Below are positions 20,910-33,744 of a stretch of DNA of 64,000 bases, in pieces. The stretch is taken from contig OX415251.1 of assembly GCA_948329865.1 (NCBI GenBank), positions 12,591,990 to 12,655,989 on the forward strand, given 5' to 3'. Both the position numbers and the translations under genes were made by a program. The stretch is from Linaria vulgaris. Lineage: Eukaryota; Streptophyta; Magnoliopsida; Lamiales; Plantaginaceae. How positions within the stretch are numbered: position 1 is the first letter of the stretch; each line of letters begins with the position of its first letter. The notes below the pieces were generated by a model that was not told the DNA's origin, made no database searches, and worked only from the letters and a program-made list of their open reading frames with translations.

Positions 20910-23900
20910 CGTGGAAGTACGGATTGGCAGAATGGCAAAGAGAGAATAACGTCCCAGCAGCTAGTGCCCAAAACAAGAAGGCCAAGATCAAGAAGTTGGA
21001 GAAGGTTGTGAAGCCGAAGCCTCAAGAACAAGGCATAGACAAGTGTAAGCGTCTGGCTATGAGACAATGGATGAATCGAACATGGAACCATTGGGAGAAT
21101 TCAAGTCCATGCAGTTGTTTAAAGAGGATGTTGGAAAGACTATAAGGATCGGTATGACAATAAATCGGCAGGTGGAGAGCATCTTGCAAGAATGCCTCAT
21201 GCGTAACTTGGATATATTTGCTTGGACAAATTTGGATTTACACGGAATCGACCCAAGGATAATCATACACAATTTGAATGTTAACCTGGATGGTAAGCCG
21301 ATTAGGCACGAGAAGCGCAACTTCAGCAAAGAAAAGAATGAGGCAGCATAAAATGAGGTGCAAAAGTTGCTATTAGCACGACACATTTATGAGATCAAAT
21401 TCTCAAAATGGTTGAGCAATATAGCGCTCGTACTCAAGAAGGAAGCGACATGGAGGATGTGTGTTGACTACATGGATCTGAACAAGCACTGCTCGCAGGA
21501 TCCATTCCCACTTCTGAGGATCGATTGTTGGTAAACTCGACTATAGGTTGCGCCCTTTTGAGTATGATGGATGCTAAGAGTGGTTTCCACCAGACTTTAT
21601 GGTGATAAATGACTAGAGTAAGAATGCATTCGTAACAGACACATGAGTGTACTGCTATAGAGTAATGCCATTCGGCTTGAAGAAGCCAGGGGCAACCTTC
21701 CAGAGATTGGTTGCTAAGATATTTTACAATTTTATTGGAAAATCGATAAAAGTCTACATTGATAACATGTTGGTCAAAAGCTTGAAGGTAGAGGAGCACA
21801 TCCAACATTTGGACGAGGCTTTCTCCATCATGAGAAACTGCGGTATGAGGTTAAGTCCAAAGAAATTTATATCCGGGGTAACCACTAGCAAGTTTCGGTT
21901 ACGTGGTGAATGATAGAGGCATAGAATCCCTATAAGATAAGGGCGATTTTGGAGTTACCCTCTCCGACGACTGTCAATGAGGTATAATTCTTGGTAGGGC
22001 GTCTGACTACTTTCGGAAGGTTTATATCCACTTCGACAGAGAAGAAAACCTTTTTTTTAAGGAGATGAGGAAGAGCTAGGATTTTGCATGGACAGCAGAA
22101 TGTGAGGCGGCTTTCCAGCAAATGAAGAGATATCTCATAAGCCCACCCCTTCTAGCGAAACCCGAGTAGGGAGAGATGTTGTATTTGTACTTAGCGGTAT
22201 CTACACATACCATTAACGCAGTGTTGGTGAAGTGGAAGGGAACTCAACGACTCCTGATACATTATGTGAGCACAGATAAAGCTTTTAGCCTTGGCAATAA
22301 TGGATACATCAACGAAGTTGCGGCGTTACCAGTCATACCCCATTACAATCGTGACAGATAAACCTTTGAAGCAGGTAATGGTAAGACCTGAAACTTCCGG
22401 GCGCCTTGTCAAATGTGCGATTGAACTTAAGGAGTTTGGTCTAGAGTTTTGCCCCGGAACAACAATCAAGGCCCAAGCATTGACAAATTTTATGGCAGAG
22501 ACACTAGGAAATAGTATGAGAGGCTCAACAAATTTCATTTGGACAATATCTGACGAACTAAGCACAATTCGCAAAACCTTCACATGGTTGCTCTATGCAG
22601 ACGGATCGGCGACCAATTACAGAGGCGGGGTGATTGTAGATCTTCTCTCGTATGACCGCCGCAAATTTGAATTTGCAATGAGCCTAAATTTTCATGTGAC
22701 CAACAGCGAGGCAGAATACGAAGCAGTGTTAGCGGCTGTACGCATGGCCCGAACACTCAATGTTGATCATTTGGAAGTATTCACTAATTCCCAATTGGTG
22801 GCGAATCATTTCTCAGGAAATTACTGAGCTAGAGAGGAGACGATGATACTATACTTGTCTAAACTCAAGGATCTGGCTGGTGAATTCTCCTTTTTCAACC
22901 TTCTACGGATTCCGTGTTCTGATAGCACCAAAGTTGATGCACTATCGAAGTTTGCCAGTTAATCTGAAATCTATGAGCATAAACATGTAACACTGTTGGC
23001 AATGGAAAAGCCCGCGATTGGAATATCCAAATACAATAATGCATGGGCTGAAGTGGATTACATATTATCTGTTACCAAATCACCATCATGGAAGTATGAG
23101 ATATTTCAATCCTTTTTTACCGCACCTTGCCTGATGATCCTAATGCTTGATGCAGACTGCGATATAAGACCTTCAGGTTTATGTTCACAGCAACAAACTC
23201 TATAAACGCTCATTCGAGGGACCACTTTTGCGATGCATGTCTCCGCCTCAAGCGCACTATATAATAAAGGAAATTCACATTAGCATTTGTGGAAACCACT
23301 CAGCGGGGAGAGCATTGGCACAACGCATTCTTCTTCAAGGATACTATAGGCCTACTCTATCAAAGAATCTACTGGTTATTCGTGATGGTGTGAGAGTTGC
23401 CAATTTCATGCCAGGCTGATTCACGGGCCGACACAACCCAGGCAGCCCTTGGATGTTTCGTGCACACTTGATCAATAGGGGATCGATATTTTGGGGCCAC
23501 TCCTGATTACAAAGAGACAAAAGAAGTTTCTAGTTGTGGCAGTGAATATTATACGAAACGAGTAGAAGCAGAGGCGATGGCTACTATCATAGAAAACAAT
23601 GATCAAATTCATTTGAAAGAACATAATATGTCATTTCTAGTATGTGATAATGACCGATAATTCATAAGAAAAGAGATCAAGTCTTGGTGTGAGAAGCTAG
23701 AAATTTCTCAACATGTCACGTCGTTGTCACATCCTCAAGCCAATGGGCAAGTAGAGTCGACTAACAAAATATTGAAAGATTACCTCGAGCTCAGACTGAA
23801 GGGTACACGAAGGAGCTGGACCGATGAGCTGCACAATATTCTATGAGCCTATAGAACCACCCTAAGAACCTCAACAAGAGAAACCCTCTTTTGTCTTAGT

Positions 23901-24300
23901 ATATGGTTTCGAGGTAGTCTTGCCAGTCAAGATTGCGATGCCAATTCACAGAATACATGATTATGACTCAAAATAATCGGTCATGTTACGTCAGACAGAT
24001 CTTAACATGGTTGGATCAACAAGAGAACAATCTTATCAATGCACGGTGGCCTTTAAAGCGGCCATGGACAAGAGTTTTGACAAGAAGGTTTGTTTCAGGG
24101 ATTTTGAGGTATGAGACCTGGTTCAAAAAAACATTTAAGCAAGCACACATGTGGGTAAATTACAACCTTGATGGGACGGTCATTTTCATGTTATACAGGC
24201 AAGTGCCAAAGGATACTACTACTTGGAGGATGTAGAGGGACAAAATCTAACGTGCTCTTGCAATGTGCAGCATTTGAGGCACTACTATGCCTAGATTCTC
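20910..24300 (+). pseudogene. pol: Decayed Tat-type pol (RT, RNase H, archaeal RNase H, integrase); gag missing
   Basis: Fragments in changing frames and in the right order. RT start includes DIFAWTNLD and RMCVDYMDLN (about 21220-21480). YRVMPFGLKKPGATFQRLV is at about 21655-21711, followed by a YVDD-like box reading YIDN. Ty3 RNase H is at about 22080-22500. Archaeal RNase H is at about 22580-22830 (LLYADGSATN, NSEAEYEAVL). Integrase pieces are KKFLVVAV (about 23523) and PQANGQVESTNK (about 23733). Numerous stops and frameshifts remove function. Gag appears deleted, because the RT-proximal region starts within about 200 bp of the primer site. It is much older than the 14.3-kb element. Confidence 0.8.
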
Positions 24301-24555
24301 TTTTTTATGTTTAATGCTCAGTTTGTAAAACTTAATACATGAACTACGACGACTGGGGTCTCAAGGCACCAATCGGGAAACGAGAAAACTTGACACTATT
24401 GGTCTCAACGTTATTCTTATTTAAATGTTATCATTGTTTATGAAATATCGGTTATTTGCCAAAACGAATGATAATTGTACATGTAAAACAACACGACTTT
24501 CATGGCCCATAGATCCAAAGAGGCGAAAGAAAGAGGCAAACTTTCACCAGAAGAA

Positions 24556-25065
24556 CAGAGATGGACATTTGATCCAACGTGGTCAAATGCAAATCTAATA
24601 TCTCCAAAAGAACTTAGATGGACATTTGACACGACGTGGTCAAATCTAAACCTAATATCTCATCAAACAAAAAGAGATGGACATTTGACCCGACGTAGTA
24701 AATGCAAACCTAATATCTCATCAGAAAAAGAGATGGACATTTGACCTAACGTGGTCAAATGTAAACCTAATATCTCATTAAACAAAAAAAGAGGGACATT
24801 TGACCCAACGTGGTTAACTGCAAACCTAATATCTCATAAAAAAAATGAGATGGACATTTGACCCGATGTGGTCAAATGCAAACCTAGTATTTCATCATAC
24901 AAAAAGAAATTGACGTTTGACCTGCATGGTTAAATGCAAACTCAATATCTCATCAGAGAAAGGAAATGAACATTTGGCCGAACGTGGTCAAAATGCAAGC
25001 CGAATACCTCAAACGAGGAATTGGGCAATGGGCTAGATTCGGTCAAATGCAAGCCAAGATTCCTG
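24556..25065. repeat. Tandem repeat of about 57 bp, about nine units
   Basis: The unit core is GAGATGGACATTTGACCCAA, then CGTGGTCAAATGCAAACC and TAATATCTCAT. Units begin near 24558, 24612, 24670, 24726, 24788, 24844, 24903, 24960 and 25015 and decay to the right. It follows the decayed pol directly and probably lies in the 3' untranslated part of that element. Confidence 0.85.
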
Positions 25066-26562
25066 CAAATAAGAAATTGTTGTTTGTCTCTGTAATCAAA
25101 ACGAGTAAGGAGCCATACGATAGATATCAAAGGAATGATTTATAGCACCACTGCAACTCAAATTATTCCTCATCAAACAAACGGGGGCAATACAAGATAA
25201 AATGTCAAAGGGCGAACAAAATTATTCTATATAGGAACCCATAACCAACACAAAATCTATTTAAAACTAACCAAAACCCTACAGCAATCTAAGAAGTATA
25301 CCCTCAGGTACCCCAATAATCGCCTTACATATCCGGGGGCCTAGAGAATGTGGTCACAATACTATCCCGAGTAATCAAGCAAACCTCGTGCAACTTTTCT
25401 CTATTTTCCTCTCAGTTATACTGAGATCCGCGTGACTTAAGTCGTTCCATCCCTCTGGCCAGACCCCAATATCCTTTTCAACATTCTCACTTGCCGACCC
25501 CTTCATCAGATAGATGTTTGGCGACCCCATGTCCAAACCATTGATCGGTGAAGCAGACTAGGTCACATGAGGAGAAGCCACCCACTGAGGAAGACCCTGT
25601 GGAGCCTCAAAGACAACTCTCATTGAAGGGCCGGACGATCTAGACGCTAGTCAGATCATCCGTCGGCGCCACGGTAGCAAAGTTGACACTAGTAGACACC
25701 AAAGTTTTTTTGAGAGTCGTGTCCATGGACACCGCATGAACAACCACCAGCCCTCTCCACACAAGCAGTTGCGAGGGGACAACAGTTAATGCCAGATACG
25801 ATGAGTGGAGTAATCAACTCGTCATCACTACAACCGAGTGCGCTACGATTCGCATCTTCGACCTCAGATGAAACACCGCCTAGGTCAGTGTCTGCCCGTG
25901 CATTTTCCTCAACATGCTATCTGATGGGCGTGTAGGGTGTAATAAAATAGAATTTAAGTCAACACGAGAATGTTACACCTAAATCTCACTTTTTTGCAAG
26001 TGCACGAATAAGGTAATAATAAAATGGTAAGTATAGTTACAAACCAAGTCTCGTATCCTAAGGGAGTGATGGGTGTATGTATGAATCACTTAAATGAAAA
26101 ACTTTAACAATTGTCACTATCTTTTCTCTTGTGTTTGCAGGATGTAACGAATGCCTATGAATGATGTGAATGCTTTCTAAACTAAAGATGCTTTGAATGC
26201 TTTTTACGCTAAAAATGGTTAAACTAGAATGCAATGGAAATTAATCTAAGAATGCAGAAATAATAATTAAATATCTTTTTGAATTTTTAGTTTTGAATGC
26301 AAGAAAACAATTATAGCAATTAAACTAAATAAACTATTAACTAATGTGAGCAAGTAAGCAATTAAACTACTTATATAGGAAGAAATATTGAATATCTACT
26401 TTAGCTAAAGTAAACTAAAGAACATAATTTAATGATTGATTAATTAATTTTGGTTGTAAAGAATAATTGGAATAATTGTTTAAAGGTCGGGTTTCACAAT
26501 GATTTAATAATAATAGTTCATGGACAAATTACCTATATATACTTACAATATTTGATAGTTAT
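25066..26562. other. Non-coding stretch between the Tat remnant and a copia remnant
   Basis: 25066-25930 is of mixed composition and looks like the remaining 3' internal part of the Tat remnant, with no readable frame. 25975-26100 has a phrase about a 'TTTTGCAAGTGCACGAAT' block seen as a generic repeat, then AT-rich sequence. I see no gene. Confidence 0.4.
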
Positions 26563-27669
26563 ATGATGTTTGCATGTCTAATGGAGCCGAGATGTTGGTA
26601 CAAAAGATTTGATTCATTCATCATGAGCCTTGGATACAACAGACTCAATGCAGATCCTTGTGCATATTTCAAGAGATTTGGTAATGCCTTTGTTATTTTG
26701 TTGTCGTATGTTGACGACATGTTGGTCTCAAGCCGCAACAAAGCTTGTATTGAAGAACTGAAGGCTGAACTGGCTAGGGAATTTGAAATGAATGACTTAG
26801 GACCACCAAACAAGATTATAGGGACGCAAATCTACCGAGACAGAAATAGTAGGAAGATTTGACTTTCTTAGATAAACTATTTGTTGAAGATTTTGCGGCG
26901 GTTCAGTATACAAAATTGTAAGCTAGTCTCTACCCCATTTTCCTATTAATTTCACGTTATCCTCAAGTGTGTGTCCTAGCAGTGAAGAAGAAAGGAGGGA
27001 GATGTCTCGAGTACCGTATGCATCATTAGGGGGAAGTCTAATGTTTCTTATGATCCGTACTAGACTAGACATTGTACATGTAGTGGGAGTGGTTAGTCGA
27101 TACGTGGCGGATCCTGGTAGAAAGCATTGGAATACAGTGAAGAGGGTTCTAAGATACATTCAGGGAACCTCGGATGTTGCATTATGTTACGGAGGATCGG
27201 TTTTATAGTCAGGGGCTATGTTGATTCATATTATGCAGGTGATCTTGACAAAAGCAAGTCCACGACATGATATGTATTTACTCTTGCTGGAGGGGCAGTA
27301 AGCTGGGTTTCAAAGATACAGTCACTTTCTGCAACGTCAACAATAGAGGCTGAGTATGTGGCAGCTACGCATGCCAGTAAGGAGGCGATTTGGTTGAAAA
27401 TTATTCTGGAAGAACTCGGGCACAAACTAGACATGATTTCTCTATTTTGTGACAATTAGAGTGCATTGCATTTGGCAAGAAATCCAGTGTTTCATTCAAA
27501 GACAAAGCATATTTGGGTGCAGTATCACTTTGTTTGTGAGAAAGTCAAGGAGGGTACTGTGAATGTGCAGAAAATCCACACAAAAGATGGCATAGTTGAT
27601 TTCATAACGAAGAGTGTTAATGCTGACAAGTTTGTTCAGTGTCGGTTATGTGGTCTGGTGGAGACGTAA
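26563..27669 (+). pseudogene. pol: 3' part of a Ty1/copia pol (RT and RNase H), truncated and broken
   Basis: RT residues are clear: CWYKRFDSFIMSLGY, then LLSYVDDMLV (the catalytic YVDD), and FEMNDLGP. After frameshifts, the copia C-terminal part follows with YASLGGSLMF, SRYVADPG and HWNTVKRVLRY. RNase H follows with an EAEYVAATHA match and HLARNPVFHSKTKHI. It ends at about 27669. The gag, protease, integrase and 5' LTR are absent: the element is cut at about 26560. Several stops lie between the two larger frames. The order RNase H then LTR is normal for copia. Confidence 0.85.
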
Positions 27670-27744
27670 GTAACATAAAAGGGCAAGATAGAAAGAACAG
27701 TTGAACATGTGATTAGTCCCTACTCAAATTTTCAAGTGGAAGAT

Positions 27745-28281
27745 TGTTGGCGGTGTAGATACATGAAATGGATTGCATGGTTGGCTGAACATGCCAACTT
27801 GATTTTGGATCAGATCTCACCACATGCAATGATCATGCATGTGATTGGCTAGAAACTTTAAGAAGGTTGGTGATTGGTGGAGAATTGATGACTGATCTAA
27901 TTCTACACGGTTTGGAGAGGAAATTGTCGGAAGCCTCACCTACAAATAACAGCCAATATTGAGCTTTTGAAATCATTCCAACAAACACTAATCTTCTCTA
28001 GTTCTCTTATATATATTAATACACAATTAGTAATATAAATAGTGGTTAAGAGTGTTGTAAGTGTGAGGTAAAGATAGATAGTTTGTGTGACTTTACTACG
28101 GTAAAAGTCTGAAAGTTGTAATTCTTATTTTACACTCATAGTGAAGTTCATTTACATTGTCCGTGGTTCTTCACTCCCTAAAGTAATTTGAAGTTTTCCA
28201 CGTAAAATCTGTGAGTTATTTATTTTTACGTCTCTTAATCATTGTCGTGTTTTACACTATTCGTGGGTCCACTTTACAACA
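27745..28281 (+). repeat. 3' LTR of the truncated copia element
   Basis: It starts TGTTG directly after the purine-rich tract AAGTGGAAGAT and ends CAACA, giving a 5-bp inverted repeat over 537 bp, about 75 bp after the pol end. Boundaries are from the termini alone because no partner LTR is present. Confidence 0.7.
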
Positions 28282-29498
28282 CCGTATAATTGCTTTTAAA
28301 TCTGGTCTCACTTCATTAACTGTACTTGCTTAGCAATAGTTTAATCTTTTTGGATTTTCTTTTCTTGTTGCAAAAGGAAAAAATAGTTAATTTCTATTCA
28401 TTTTACTTCTAATGCATATTAAGCAGAAATGTAGACAAAATTTATGAATTGGGTTTCATTACTAAATTATGTTATTTCTCAATTGACGCTAGCTGGTTGA
28501 AAAAGAAATATATAATATATATGCGGTAATTTGATTATAACGGAGTACAAAGGTCTAGGAATGTATTCTCATTTTATTGAGGCTTGATACCAAAAATATT
28601 TATTCACCTTGTTTATATATTTACAATCATGACGATTTTTAGTACTCGAATAATTGTTATGATTACAATTGCAATTTAAACTTATTGCAATATGTTTATG
28701 CACTTTTCTTTTTAGAAATACAGTTTTTAATTTGATATTACTTCACTAGGAGCTAGGTAAGGACAAATTTTCTTTACTATTGGGGGCCGTGGTTGGAACT
28801 TGGAGTGACGTGTAAGAGGAAAGAAAGGAAAAAAAAAAAAAAAAAAGGCAGTCAAATGATCTGATTTAGACATGCTTTGTTTTTTTTCTTTTAAGTAATA
28901 TTTGTGTTACTTCCATCAAAAAAATAAAAAGAAGTAACATTTGTGTTACTTTTCAAAGGATGATGTGAGTTATTTTCTTAATCAGTTACTATTCAGTCTA
29001 ATTTTTTGCTTAATATGCATCAGTATTTCAGTGGTACAAAATTAATGGAAATAAACCTTTTTTCCCCCTTTTGAAACAAGAAAACAAATTTAAAAGAATT
29101 AACCTTTTTGCTACAGTAACAAGTAACTATGGCTCATAAAGTGGAATCAGATTTAATAGCAACCACAAAGTCTATAACTTTCACATGGACCGTGTCTCAG
29201 GTAAAAAATAAATTAAAAAAAAAAAAAAAATCGTACCGTACCATGTATTCAAAAATGCAACGATACATAACTATTTAATATCTTACAACCCACTCACGTT
29301 TGCATTTATCAATTACTTATTTTATTTCTTAGCTATTTTCTTCAACTATATATATATATATACTGTTATCTAATATTTCATATATTACATGTTAGTGATG
29401 CTAAACGATTATAAGTACAAATAACACAATGGTATCATTGTAAATCACATATTTGATAATAAGCACTAATACATCTGTAACATAAATATCTAAGTTTT
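28282..29498. other. AT-rich intergenic region downstream of the inhibitor gene
   Basis: No coding frame or known repeat recognised. It has homopolymer A runs at about 28830-28850 and 29216-29230, and a local inverted or repeated AGTAA(T/C)ATTTGTGTTACTT phrase at about 28894-28950. Confidence 0.5.
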
Positions 29499-30068
29499 TC
29501 ATAATGTTTGAAAAAGTTTAAATAAAGTAATCCACAATGTTGCTGCAACATTATTAACGAAGGAAAAGAACGAGTATGCTACATTATTTTCTTTTGCTAG
29601 AACGTCCATACACAGTCTGATCGCAACATAAGTATCACCCATATCCGTAGCAGCTGAATTCTTGTCACCGTTGTTAAGTTCCACCAAAGCATTGTTCAAG
29701 TCTGTAATAAAAACGTGATATGACCAATTGCATTGTTCCATAACTGTCTTCAAATTGGGATCTAAGTTATTTTTATTCTTTATTAACTCGTCTTCCAGGA
29801 ATTTTTGCGCACTTGTCATGTTTGAAGTTGCGAACTCCAATATCGCTAGAGATAGATCGAGTGTATTAGTGGCTGCGACAATTTTAGGATCAGATTCGAG
29901 GAGTTGAATGCAAAACTTTGTATCAATATCTGGTGTGAGTTCACTTTGGGCACAAACTTGATTTATTAGTCTAGAAGATTGGCCAAAAACAAAGTTTGGT
30001 GTTAGAAAACATAGGAAGAGAAACAACATGTGAAGGGTGAGTAGGGTAGAAGAAAATGAGTGAGACAT
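29499..30068 (-). CDS. Pectin methylesterase / invertase inhibitor domain protein (secreted)
   Basis: 189 aa, single exon, stop TGA at 29499-29501. I chose the ATG at 30068 because the upstream in-frame ATG (30146) lies upstream of the TATA box. A signal peptide fills residues 1-29 (leucine/phenylalanine-rich, cleavage likely after FVFG), so the protein should go to the cell wall or vacuole. Four cysteines at 39, 53, 113 and 153 fit the two disulfides of the PMEI family, the first pair spaced 13 residues apart as usual, with the helical N-terminal hairpin around them. Family members bind and block pectin methylesterase or acid invertase; which target cannot be told from sequence. Length is normal for the family. 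It is the only convincing host gene here, with old transposons on both sides. Confidence 0.9.
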   Translation of the reverse strand: MSHSFSSTLLTLHMLFLFLCFLTPNFVFGQSSRLINQVCAQSELTPDIDTKFCIQLLESDPKIVAATNTLDLSLAILEFATSNMTSAQKFLEDELIKNKNNLDPNLKTVMEQCNWSYHVFITDLNNALVELNNGDKNSAATDMGDTYVAIRLCMDVLAKENNVAYSFFSFVNNVAATLWITLFKLFQTL

Positions 30069-30126
30069 TTTTGATGTGGGGATGGGTACTATTGAAAATG
30101 AATGAATTTGTGTTGATACGAGGAAA

Positions 30127-30133
30127 ATATATA
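30127..30133 (-). promoter_or_regulatory. TATA box of the inhibitor gene
   Basis: Minus-strand TATATAT sits about 60 bp upstream of the ATG at 30068, implying a 5' UTR of about 30 nt. This decides the start choice. Confidence 0.65.
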
Positions 30134-30149
30134 GAAACACATGCATTTA

Positions 30150-31275
30150 TTATTTGATAGATATTACTCCAAATTCACAGTGTACTTAAAAAAATCCTAT
30201 AGTTAGAATACTAGAAGTGATTTAGAAGTAGAGTATATTTATAGAACCATATTTCCAAAAATTTGAGTGATTTACAAGAAAATCTTGATAGATTGCAAAA
30301 TTCTATATAAGATTATGAAATCATAATGAGAGTCACAACCAACAAAGGGGTCCTAATAATAATTGACTTCCCTTATTATCAGCACCTAACAAAAATTTCT
30401 AAATAATGAGCCAATTATAAAAACTTTTACATTAAAGGAAAGCAATAATATAGTAAGTACTTACTCTCAAGCTCATCCCATTTGGATATTTCTCAACAGG
30501 TATATTCACGGTGTGGGTACCCAAGTGTATACCCGCAGTTTAGCATGTCAACGAAAACAAAAAAGGGTATTAGTTGCTCATTTCTCATTCTCGTTTGTGT
30601 AAATGCACCCTCAACAAGCTACCTGTTAAAAGACTTATTTTTTATAATATATTTTGCATTAAATTACTTCTAGTCTGGTTTTTTTAACATATTCCTATTG
30701 GAATTTTTGAATTGCGAATTGAATCCACCAATTCAAGATACAGTATAAGTAAAGTGATGATGAATGAGTTTTATTTTAATGAGATAGTGCGCTGCTGAAT
30801 TATAGAGTTTCAGCGAAGTATGAAAAACATTATTCGATTAAAAATATAAGTTATTTAAAGAAGATTACTAATGTAGGTGCAAAATTTTAAAAACATTATG
30901 GTATATATCTTAATTCTGAAACATTAAGGGATGGGAGGACGAAAAATGATTTTTAAAAAAAGGTTTCCTCGTAACTTTGCCTCTTTTACTAAAATGCCAT
31001 GTATATTTTCGAGTCGAAAACTTTGTACTATAAGTTTGAATTTGTCAATCAAAAGTGTCTGATTCGCCTTATTCAGGCTTCTTTACATATGGTTCTGCCT
31101 TAATCACTGTCACGTACGTAAACAATATTAAATTTTTTCCTCATTTTTATATATAGTCATATTGTATAATTATAAAAGCATAAAATTCGAAAATTACTCT
31201 TATAATTTTGGAATTGCAATTTGCTCCCCAAAAACTATAAAGAAAGGAAGAAAAAAGTAGATTTATTATTTACTT

Positions 31276-31310
<35 letters not shown>

Positions 31311-31590
31311 TAAAGACTAAACAACTAGTATTTATATATATGCTGAGTGTTTCCAAAAAATATTTTGAATTCTTAAACCCTTTTCATTTTCTTATTGTAA
31401 AATTCAAAATTAACTTATTCTAATTTTTAAATTAAATCACATTTTCTTAATACTTATTAAAACATATAAAATACTTTAAAAATATTAAAAATTAAAATTA
31501 TAAAGAAAAACAAAAGAATATGCATTCATCCAAAGGAAAAAGAAAATCACGTATCTTCTTGCGTTCTTACTTAAATGCAAATGGCATTAG
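30150..31590. other. AT-rich region upstream of the inhibitor gene
   Basis: Presumed promoter-side spacer. The 63-aa open frame at 30482 shows no family feature. It contains an (AT)n run at 31279-31308. Nothing else recognised. Confidence 0.5.
31279..31308. repeat. (AT)15 microsatellite
   Basis: Uninterrupted AT dinucleotides. Confidence 0.95.
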
Positions 31591-33744
31591 TTGGTTGACC
31601 ATAGTCCCTCACATAGTATGATTGGACGACGCTATCTACAAGTTGTGTCTCTTGGTCGCATATTTCAGTCATGCGCTCGCCTTCCCTCAAGTCTTTGGAA
31701 ATTTGCCTTCTTTACCACGGGTTTCTTAATGAATCGCCTTCCAACGCCGGCCCTTAAAGACGAGTCTCCCTTTTCTGTCTTACAGGGGCACAACCCCAAT
31801 TACTAGAAGCTACGGGTATTCAGTTGTCTTTCTTTTTCCCACCTTCGCCCCTACATTCATGGAAAACGAGACTCTATGTCACGCCGCTGACCATTTTTTG
31901 GCTATTCATCTTCATAAATGTCGCGACCTTGAGACTGGTCGACTTTACATATCTCACCATGTTCATTATGCTAAAGATATCTTTCTGGGGTATTCTTCTC
32001 CATACCGTCACTTATATCCATCGAAAATTTCCTGATCTTCTTATTCTTATACCATTAGCACATTTCCCCGTAGCTGCAGCATTACCACCTGATGCGTCAC
32101 CTACTAAGCCGCCTCAACCGCCGGATAATTCTGCCCCTTTGGCTAACACTATTGCTCATGCCGCACCACCACGTGTGGGCCAACTGAGCATCCTCATCAT
32201 ATGATTACTAGGTCGTGCAACAATATTTTCCAGCCCCGCCAAGTTCATCTTGTCACCAAGCATCCGATTAAGCCAACTTGCATATCTCAAGCTATGAAAG
32301 ATCCCAAGTGGGGCGAAGCTATGGCAGAGGAATACTGGGTCGTTGGTTGATCCTCCTCCTCTTCGCAATATTATTGGCTCGAAATGGGTGCTCCATTCAA
32401 GCGGCTTCCCAATGGTACCATTGACAAGTTTAAGGCTCGACTTGTCGCGAAAGGTTCATCGATTATAAAGAAATGTCCAGCCCCATAGTCAAACATGCCC
32501 CTATCCGCACGGTTTTGACAAATGTTGTTAAACACGGTTGGTCTCTTCGTCAACTCAACGTCTTTCTCAACAGTCACCTCACATAGACTGTGTTCATGAC
32601 TCATCCATCGGGTATCGTCGATCAACGCATCCTTCTCGAGTTCCTCGTCTCCACAAATCCCTCTATGGCCTCAAGCAAGCGCCTCGCGCGTGGTATTTTG
32701 AGTTGAGTTTGGTTCTTCTCTCTTTCGGTTTTGTTCAAACGAAATATGATACCTCGCTCGTTTTCTACTCATGTGATGGGGATGCTTATGCTTGTCTATA
32801 TTGACGATATAATTGTCTTGGGAAACAATGATAAATTCATGTCCTCCGTTGTTTTCACATTGGTGTACGTTTTGCAATCAAAGACATGGGGTCCTTGAGT
32901 TATTTCCTTGGTATTGTGGTAATCCGTTGTCGCGAGGGTCTCTTTCTCTCGCAATACATAAAATGTCGATTTATTGGCATGACAAAAAATGGATGGTGCA
33001 AAACCACTTACTACACCAATGGCGTCAAATCCTCCGTTTTTGCCCTCCCAGTCAGTCGTTGATCTAACTCTGTATCGACAAATTATAATTGCATTATAAT
33101 ACTTAGCTTTCACTCGTATGGACATTGCATTTGCATCCAATCGCCTTGCTCAACGTATGGCATCACCCACAGAGTCTGATTGGGCAACCCTCAATCAGAT
33201 TCTTTGATACTTAAAAGGCATTATCACTCACGACATTCTCTTGTGGTGCTCGGATAAGTTGACCCTTTCATCTTACTTCGATGCCGACTGGGCTGGGGAC
33301 ATGGTTCAGGGCACCTCCACCTCGGTGTACATAATTTATCTCGGCTCTAATCCGATTTAATTGATGTCTCGCAAGCAAAAAGCTGTCTCGAGCTCATCAA
33401 TCAAGGTTGAATATCGTGCTTTAGCGAATGCAGCTGCTGAAGACCATTGGAGTCAGCACCTCGTTCGTAAACTTGGTCTTCCTCTCTCGCCCACCCCACA
33501 TATCCGTTGCGACAACATGGGCTTCATTCGTCTTTGCCTTCATCCCGTACAACACTCGCGCATGAAGCATATATTTGTGGACTTGCACTTTGTTCGTGAC
33601 CTTATTAATAAAGGATTTCTAAAAGTTTCCTATATTAACACTCTTGATCAATTGGTGGATATTCTTACTAAGCCTCTAGCTAGATCAAGATTTCAGTTGA
33701 TGCATTCCAAACTCTTCGTTTATGATGGAACATCGATTTTGTAG
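31591..33744 (+). pseudogene. pol: Decayed Ty1/copia pol (integrase, RT, RNase H)
   Basis: The integrase C-terminal part is at about 31700-31800 (FFTTGFLMNRLPTPAL, SPFSVLQGHNPNY). RT phrases in broken frames include LHKSLYGLKQAPRAWYFEL (about 32661-32717) and a DD-like LYIDDI at about 32797. RNase H is at 33361-33744 (MSRKQKAVSSSSIKVEYRAL, HSRMKHIFVDLHFVRDL, DILTKPL). Gag, protease and the 5' LTR are not visible. Frames change at least five times. The ending DQLVDILTKPL then FQLMHSKL is typical of Ale/Retrofit-like copia elements (recognised from memory). Confidence 0.8.

Noticed and set aside
24556..25065. CRISPR-like array
   Set aside because: Regular spacing, but units vary continuously with no constant repeat/unique spacer pattern, and the DNA is a plant nuclear repeat.
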